From: Gammaproteobacteria bacterium
Lineage (GTDB): Bacteria > Pseudomonadota > Gammaproteobacteria > Pseudomonadales > Pseudomonadaceae
Assembly: GCA_012735335.1 (NCBI GenBank)
Contig: JAAYHO010000321.1
Location: forward strand, 1-11,905
Direction of reading: 5' to 3'
Length of the DNA stretch: 11,905 bases
The notes beneath the pieces were generated by a model that saw nothing but the letters and a program-made list of their open reading frames with translations, did not search any database and was not told the origin of the DNA. Positions 7,770-11,905 of the stretch are shown here, piece by piece. Within the stretch, counting starts at the first letter, position 1. Each line of letters starts with the position of its first letter. The position numbers and the translations under genes are program-made.

Positions 7770-7778
7770 CTGTTCCCC

Positions 7779-7847
7779 ATGCTGGACAACAACAATAACC
7801 CCGATTCAATCAACGGGGCTTCCCCGGAGCGGAGGGCATTCCCATGA
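7779..7847 (+). CDS. 22-residue ORF overlapping the putP start (possible leader peptide)
   Basis: The frame starts MLDNNNNPDS and ends RRAFP, with TGA overlapping the putP ATG as ATGA (7844-7847). AAGGAG 9 nt before its ATG gives a plausible start. This geometry is classic for translational coupling: ribosomes ending the short ORF can restart on putP. The peptide is polar (four Asn in a row) with no membrane segment or signal, so the act of translation may matter more than the product. It contains no proline run of the kind used in attenuation (two isolated Pro before the last). A small inverted repeat, CCCCG (7799-7803) with CGGGG (7814-7818), lies inside it. I do not recognise a family. Confidence 0.45.
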   Translation: MLDNNNNPDSINGASPERRAFP

Positions 7848-9352
7848 CCGACCAGACATTCCAGCTGATTGCCATCGGCCTGTACTTCATCACCATGCTC
7901 GGTATCGGCTATTACGCCTACTTCCAGACCAGCAGCCTGGATGACTACATGCTGGCCGGGCGCAAACTGTCCCCCGGCGTAGCTGCGCTGTCCGCCGGGG
8001 CGTCGGACATGTCCGGCTGGCTGCTGATGGGCCTGCCGGGCGCCATCTATGCCTCCGGCCTGGTCGAGGCCTGGATCGCCATCGGTCTGACCATAGGTGC
8101 CTATCTGAACTGGCGACTGGTGGCACCGCGCCTGCGTGCCTATACCGAGGTGTCGAACAACTCCATCACCCTGCCCAGCTTCATGGAAAGCCGCTTCAAG
8201 GACAGTACCCGGCTGCTGCGCATCACCTCCGGGGTGATCATCCTGGTGTTCTTCACCTTCTATGTGTCCTCTGGCATGGTTGCTGGCGGGGTGTTCTTCG
8301 AAGCCTCCTTCGGTACCCACTATCTGTTCGGCATGCTGCTGGTAGCGGGCATCACCCTGACCTACACCCTGTTCGGCGGCTTCCTCGGCGCATCACTGAC
8401 CGACGTGACCCAGGGGCTGCTGATGCTGGGTGCGCTGATCATAGCACCGGTGGTGACCATCTACACCATGGGCGGACTGGGCGATACCATCGACGCGATC
8501 AACGCCGCCGATGCCGCGCACAACCTCGCCAACCCGGAGGCCCAACTGCATCGCACCTCCCTGCTGTTCGGCGGCAGCCTGCTGGCGATTCTGTCAGCCG
8601 CGTCCTGGGGGCTGGGTTATTTCGGCCAGCCGCACATCATTGTGCGCTTCATGGCCATGCGCTCCTCCGCCGATGCCAAGGCCGGGCGCCGCATCGGTAT
8701 CGGCTGGATGGTGCTGGTGGCTGCCGGGGCGGTGTTCACCGGGCTGATCGGGGTGGGCTTCTTCCACACCACCGAGCACACACTGGACAACCCGGAAACC
8801 GTGTTCCTGCTGCTGTCGCAGATCCTGTTCCACCCCTTCATTGCCGGCCTGGTGCTGGCGGCGGTGCTGGCGGCGATCATGTCCACCGTTTCCTCCCAGT
8901 TGCTGGTGTGCTCCTCAGCGCTGGTGGAAGACCTGTACAAGATCTTCGGCAAGAACCTGTCGGCGCAGGCCCAGGTCATGCTGGGCCGTCTGGGGGTACT
9001 GGCGGTGGCTGTGGTGGCTGCGCTGCTGGCGATTGACCCGCGCTCGAATATCCTCGGCCTGGTGGCCTTTGCCTGGGCCGGCTTCGGTGCGGCCTTCGGT
9101 CCCATCATCCTGCTGTCGCTGTTCTGGCGCAGGCTGACCTCCATGGGCGCGCTGGCTGGCATGATTGCCGGTGCGGTGGTAGTCGGCATCTGGGGCAACA
9201 TTCCCAGCCTGCAATCGCAGATGTACGAGATCGTGCCCGGCTTCTTCGCCTGCGTAGTGGTAGCGGTGCTGGTGTCACTGGTGACCCGGCTGCACCATGA
9301 TGAGGAGATCCAGAAGGAGTTCAGCGCGATGCAAACCCATCAGTTGAACTGA
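7844..9352 (+). CDS. putP: Sodium/proline symporter PutP
   Basis: 502-residue inner-membrane permease of the solute:sodium symporter family that imports L-proline with Na+. It keeps E. coli PutP numbering through the key region: Arg40 in AGRKL, Ser50, and SAGASDMSGW with Asp55, Ser57 and Gly58, the residues tied to Na+ and proline binding. The second conserved block is ILAAIMSTVSSQLLVCSSALVEDLY-like, corresponding to the Ser340/Thr341 site, and GYFGQPHI and AWAGFGAAFGP are also family signatures. About 13 hydrophobic helices can be traced. GGAGG at 7831-7835 is 8 nt before this ATG. Placement directly after putA, with a coupling ORF between, marks a proline catabolism unit. The protein ends in a short polar tail; a hairpin follows the stop. 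Confidence 0.96.
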   Translation: MTDQTFQLIAIGLYFITMLGIGYYAYFQTSSLDDYMLAGRKLSPGVAALSAGASDMSGWLLMGLPGAIYASGLVEAWIAIGLTIGAYLNWRLVAPRLRAYTEVSNNSITLPSFMESRFKDSTRLLRITSGVIILVFFTFYVSSGMVAGGVFFEASFGTHYLFGMLLVAGITLTYTLFGGFLGASLTDVTQGLLMLGALIIAPVVTIYTMGGLGDTIDAINAADAAHNLANPEAQLHRTSLLFGGSLLAILSAASWGLGYFGQPHIIVRFMAMRSSADAKAGRRIGIGWMVLVAAGAVFTGLIGVGFFHTTEHTLDNPETVFLLLSQILFHPFIAGLVLAAVLAAIMSTVSSQLLVCSSALVEDLYKIFGKNLSAQAQVMLGRLGVLAVAVVAALLAIDPRSNILGLVAFAWAGFGAAFGPIILLSLFWRRLTSMGALAGMIAGAVVVGIWGNIPSLQSQMYEIVPGFFACVVVAVLVSLVTRLHHDEEIQKEFSAMQTHQLN

Positions 9353-9358
9353 TCGCTC

Positions 9359-9385
9359 AGGCGGCGTCCTCCCCGGGCGCCGCCT
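9359..9385. terminator. Hairpin between convergent putP and EamA genes
   Basis: AGGCGGCG (9359-9366) and CGCCGCCT (9378-9385) form a perfect 8-bp stem around an 11-nt loop. It fills almost the whole 33-bp gap between the putP stop and the stop of the opposing EamA gene. T tracts are poor on both sides, so its strength as an intrinsic terminator is uncertain. Confidence 0.6.
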
Positions 9386-10288
9386 TCACTTCGGCCAGCG
9401 GACAGTCTGCAACAGCAGACTGAGCATGATCAGCGGTATCCCTGCCCAGCCCACCGGCGCCAGCCATTCTCCCACCACCAGAACTGCCAGCAGAACCGCT
9501 ACCACCGGCTCCAGCAGGGTAATCAGCGTGGCTGTGCTGGCGGCGATATAACGCAGTCCATAACTGAAACACAGATAGCCGATGAACATGGGTACCAGCG
9601 CCATGTACAGGGCGACGCTGGCGTGGGTGGCGGTGGAAAACAGGTTATGCCCGGTGAACGCCAGGCTGGGCAGAAGCAGCAGCGCAGCAATACCGAACAT
9701 GCCGGCCATGGCCGAGCGGGAGCCCACCCCCTGCTCGATCATGTGCCGTGCCACCCAGGAATAGGTGGCGTAGGTCAGCCCGGCAAGCAGCCCGAGCCCT
9801 GCGCCCAGCCAGGTCGTCAGTGAACTCGCGGCGGCGGACTCATCCGCAGCCCGCCCCAGCGCCAGCAAGGCTATTCCCAGCGCGCCCAGTACAAAACTGA
9901 ACCCCCAGCGCAGACTGATGCGCCTGCCGCTGATCAGCCACTCCAGCAGCACGGTGAACAGCGGCGCGCTGGCAATGGAGATGACGGTACCGACAGCCAC
10001 CCCGGACAGCCGCATGGAACTGTAGAAGGCCAGCGGATAGATAGCCACCGACAACCCGCCCAGCAGCAGACTGCGGCGCTGGGTCAGCAGCAGTAGCCGG
10101 TCGCGCTGCAGCTCGCCGAGCGCATTGAGCATCAGCAATACCCCGCCTGTGCCCATGGCAAAGGCACCTATGGCCAGAGCACTGACCGCGGGAGCAAAGG
10201 ACGCGGCGGTACCTGTGGTACCCCAGATGATACTGGCAGCCAGGATGGCGAGAACACCACGGGAGTAGTGCTGAGGTCGAGTCGTCAT
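9386..10288 (-). CDS. EamA/DMT-family transporter
   Basis: About 300 residues forming the usual ten-helix drug/metabolite transporter built from two EamA repeats. The first repeat starts at GVLAILAASIIWGTTGTAASF, with the typical WG-T pattern of helix 1. The second starts near AGLGLLAGLTYATYSWVARHM and ends with the conserved ATLITLLEPVVAVLLAVLVVGE block. Members export amino acids, metabolites or other small molecules; the substrate cannot be told from sequence. The ATG at 10286-10288 (MTTRPQHYSRG) is preferred because helix 1 follows directly. The frame is open upstream to a TTG at 10322-10324, which would add 12 mostly hydrophobic residues. Neither start has a clear Shine-Dalgarno; a GGAGG near 10344 belongs to neither spacing well. 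It lies on the same strand downstream of the lipoprotein and cytochrome genes. Confidence 0.88.
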   Translation of the reverse strand: MTTRPQHYSRGVLAILAASIIWGTTGTAASFAPAVSALAIGAFAMGTGGVLLMLNALGELQRDRLLLLTQRRSLLLGGLSVAIYPLAFYSSMRLSGVAVGTVISIASAPLFTVLLEWLISGRRISLRWGFSFVLGALGIALLALGRAADESAAASSLTTWLGAGLGLLAGLTYATYSWVARHMIEQGVGSRSAMAGMFGIAALLLLPSLAFTGHNLFSTATHASVALYMALVPMFIGYLCFSYGLRYIAASTATLITLLEPVVAVLLAVLVVGEWLAPVGWAGIPLIMLSLLLQTVRWPK

Positions 10289-10348
10289 GAGCGCGATAAG
10301 CACACTGAGAAAAAAGGCACACAATCATGAGCTTACCGAACCCTCCAG

Positions 10349-10374
10349 GCAAGCCCCGCCACCTGCAGGCTTGC
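10349..10374. terminator. Hairpin between lipoprotein gene and EamA gene
   Basis: GCAAGCC (10349-10355) and GGCTTGC (10368-10374) pair perfectly in 7 bp around a 12-nt loop. It lies after the presumed original stop of the lipoprotein (10390-10392) and before the EamA start. No T run follows on either strand, so it may be an attenuating or RNA-stabilising hairpin rather than a full terminator. Confidence 0.35.
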
Positions 10375-10389
10375 TCTGGAACCAGTGCG

Positions 10390-10594
10390 TTACTGGGTAG
10401 TGCCGGTACCTGTACCGGTCGCTGGATCAGTCACCTCACCGCTGTCGGTGCCGTACTCGGTGCCCAGACCGGTGCCATCATCCGCCGGTGGGGGCGTGGT
10501 GGTGCCCGCCGGGCAGGTCGGTGTCACGCTGATCATCACCACAGGCTGTCAGCAGTACCGCCACAAAAGGAATAGCAAGATAAGTCAGTCGCAT
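10390..10594 (-). pseudogene. Small lipoprotein gene, apparently frameshifted
   Basis: The ATG at 10592-10594 has GGAG 7 nt upstream (10602-10605). It encodes a lipoprotein signal, MRLTYLAIPFVAVLLTAC, with lipobox LTAC and acceptor Cys18, so it would be a membrane-anchored periplasmic lipoprotein. As written the frame stops at 10478-10480 after 38 residues, just past an odd HHHAPTGG. Removing one base from the GGG run (complement of 10505-10507) restores a frame to TAA at 10390-10392: LPGG, TTTPPPADDGTG, then a Gly/Thr/Asp-rich tail ending TGTGTTQ, 67 residues in all, with good codon use. This is either a real frameshift or a one-base sequence error. It begins 53 nt after the cytochrome stop on the same strand and may belong to that unit. 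Function unknown. Confidence 0.6.
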
Positions 10595-10647
10595 GGGAAC
10601 TCTCCGGATTCAGTGGGCCATCTCTGGCTTTGACCGGTAGATTTTCC

Positions 10648-11760
10648 TCATGTGCGGTTTTTTTTACGCCGACGCAGCACGAGCCCAATGACCAGCAGCA
10701 CCACCAGGACACCCACCAGCAGGCCAATCCGCGCCAGCAGCAACAGATCCGGCTGCCCTTGCGCCTGTGCGGTACCTTCGCGCAGGGCACTGACCTGCCC
10801 CTCGCTGAGTTCAGCGGCCGGGTTGCCGTACATCTCGATCAGGTAGTTGCCCAGGGTAGCTATCTGCTGATCGGTCAACTCATGGGCGAAACCCGGCATG
10901 TGCATCTCGTGACCATCACCGAACCAGTGGATACCCTGCAGGATAACCAACGCCAGGTTGTTGCTTTCCGGGCGCCCGGTCGCGGTGTTGTTGTACAGGG
11001 CCGGCATGATGCCATCAGGAGTACCCTGGGCAGACGGTTGATGACAGGCAGCGCAATAGGCGTCGAACAACTGCGGTCCGCTCCAGTCATTGGTCTCCTC
11101 CGGCAGGGTTACCCCGCGCACCTCAGCCAGCCGATTGCCCGGCTGGCCCCAGTCATGGACGGTCTGGGCGCCCTGCTCGCTCGCATCTGCGGGGACGCTT
11201 TTCAGGTAGATGGCAATGGCCTGCAAATCCTCGTCAGTAACATGTTGCAAGCTGTGATCCACCACTTCGGCCATGGGTCCGGAGGCCTGGCTGCGCCGGA
11301 TGCTGCCGGTCTTCATGTACTGCACCAGCTCCTCGACGCTCCAGTCGCCGATCCCCCGGTTCCGGTCTGAGGTGATATCCGGTGCTGCCCAGGGGCCCAC
11401 CGCTCCGCCTGCCAGCAGGCGGGATCTATCCTCGCCCATGAACAGGTTGCGCGGGGTATGGCAGGTGCCGCAGTGGGTCAGGCCTTCCACCAGATAGGCA
11501 CCGCGATTCCACTCATCACTCTGGGCCGGATCCGGGGTGTAGGTCCGGTTATCATGGAATAACAGGTTCCAGGCGGCCATCGACAGGCGAATATTGAACG
11601 GGAACGGCAGCTCGGTGGCCGGCGGTTGATAATCGCTGGGTGCCACCTCGTTCATGAACCATTGGTACATGGCCGCAATGTCCTCATCCGAGACGCGGGC
11701 GTAGGCGGTGTAGGGCATGGCCGGGTACAGGCGTTTGCCGTCAGCGCGGATACCCAGGCG
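10648..11760 (-). pseudogene. Membrane-anchored cytochrome c subunit of a sugar/alcohol dehydrogenase, 5' truncated (first heme domain missing)
   Basis: This resembles the three-heme cytochrome c subunit that passes electrons from membrane-bound dehydrogenases (FAD-sorbitol or alcohol dehydrogenase type) to quinone. The visible part enters at YRLGIRADGKRLYPAMPY, a block that normally follows the first heme domain. It then has CGTCH (11458-11472, in THCGTCHTPRN) and CAACH (11041-11055), a late MPGFAHEL that could hold a Met ligand, and a C-terminal membrane helix followed by RRRKKNRT. The expected signal peptide, first CXXCH and NITPD region are absent. Going upstream, the frame stops at a TGA about 55 nt past the junction, with non-coding-like sequence between. 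The first ATG in frame (11716-11718) lies inside the PAMPY motif and would give a 356-residue protein without a signal peptide, so heme attachment would fail. The remaining frame is free of damage, suggesting recent loss. Confidence 0.7.
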
Positions 11761-11905
11761 GTAGCGATCTTGCGCGGTACCCCGGCCAGCTCCGGGTACT
11801 GCTCATCCAGTAACGCCTGCAATTGCAGAGGGTCTATCTGCTGCTGGTTGATCAGCGCCAGCAGTTCGCTCACGGCGGCAGGAAAGTCGACATCCACCGA
11901 CACCA
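11754..11905 (-). pseudogene. Fragment resembling FAD-SLDH small subunit (sugar dehydrogenase complex), broken at 11754-11760 and cut by the window edge
   Basis: The frame is open at the right edge and reads VSVDVDFPAAVSELLALI, then DPLQLQALLDEQYPELAGVP, then RKIATAW. Codon use is strongly G/C-ending, as in real genes. The pattern, a D-x-x-F-x-x-x-V-x-x-L helix followed by a linker and a final I-x-x-AW, resembles the middle of the small subunit of FAD-dependent sorbitol/sugar dehydrogenases (PF12318), where AWY-x-G-V-V normally follows. Here AW is followed by out-of-frame cytochrome sequence, and the frame runs on nonsensically to a stop at 11652-11654. Such small subunits sit upstream of a GMC-type large subunit and a cytochrome c subunit, which fits the neighbour. 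The family assignment is from memory of the motif and is moderate. Confidence 0.5.

Noticed and set aside
7736..7798. 20-codon ORF starting just after the putA stop
   Set aside because: It overlaps the 22-codon ORF in another frame, its GGAG is 10 nt away inside putA, and it does not reach putP; the downstream mini-ORF has better signals.
10403..10418. Inverted repeat CCGGTAC-CT-GTACCGG
   Set aside because: It falls in the Gly-Thr repeat coding region of the lipoprotein tail and is explained by repeated GGT ACC/GGC ACC codons rather than a binding site.
1..11905. CRISPR array, phage or insertion sequence, defence system
   Set aside because: No repeat-spacer pattern, transposase, integrase or phage-like product was seen in any frame; apart from the small REP-like palindrome, the genes are ordinary metabolic and envelope functions.

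Overview
The window looks like chromosomal DNA of a gammaproteobacterium close to Pseudomonas, most likely the marine/alkaline Halopseudomonas (P. pertucinogena) lineage. Three things point there: GC-rich coding sequence with strong G/C third positions, a short PutA without its own DNA-binding domain followed by a co-directional putP, and a secreted polyester hydrolase of the type known from H. aestusnigri. All assignments come from reading translated motifs; no database search was possible.

Layout, left to right. 1-920 (minus): a secreted PETase-like polyester hydrolase (cutinase fold), complete except for the last one or two codons, which lie past the left edge. 921-1305: a divergent regulatory interval. 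1306-4164 (plus): a two-gene unit of a small MscS-type channel and a FUSC/AaeB-type membrane exporter, ending in a perfect inverted repeat and then a strong hairpin terminator. 4209-4282 (minus): tRNA-Cys(GCA) with encoded CCA, convergent on that terminator. 4512-9352 (plus): the proline-use module, putA (proline dehydrogenase plus P5C dehydrogenase), a 22-codon ORF overlapping the putP start by ATGA, and putP (sodium/proline symporter). 9359-9385: a hairpin between convergent genes. 9386-10288 (minus): an EamA/DMT exporter. 10390-10594 (minus): a small lipoprotein gene that appears frameshifted. 10648-11905 (minus): what looks like a collapsed membrane-bound sugar/alcohol dehydrogenase operon.

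How the genes work together. PutP imports proline with sodium; PutA oxidises it to P5C and then to glutamate, feeding electrons to quinone and NAD. MscS and the FUSC exporter are both envelope proteins and probably share a transcript. The polyester hydrolase is exported through the Sec route and probably acts outside the cell on polyester-type substrates such as cutin-like polymers.

Two observations stand out. The first is the polyester hydrolase, which carries the type II PETase signature: Trp before the catalytic Ser, two disulfides, and the 3-residue loop extension after the catalytic His, with Tyr where Ideonella PETase has Ser238. The second is the right end. A reading frame resembling the small subunit of FAD-dependent sorbitol/sugar dehydrogenase (FAD-SLDH, PF12318) runs, out of frame, straight into the middle of a cytochrome c subunit at a 7-base shared sequence. 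The dehydrogenase large subunit and the first heme domain of the cytochrome are missing, as if deleted.
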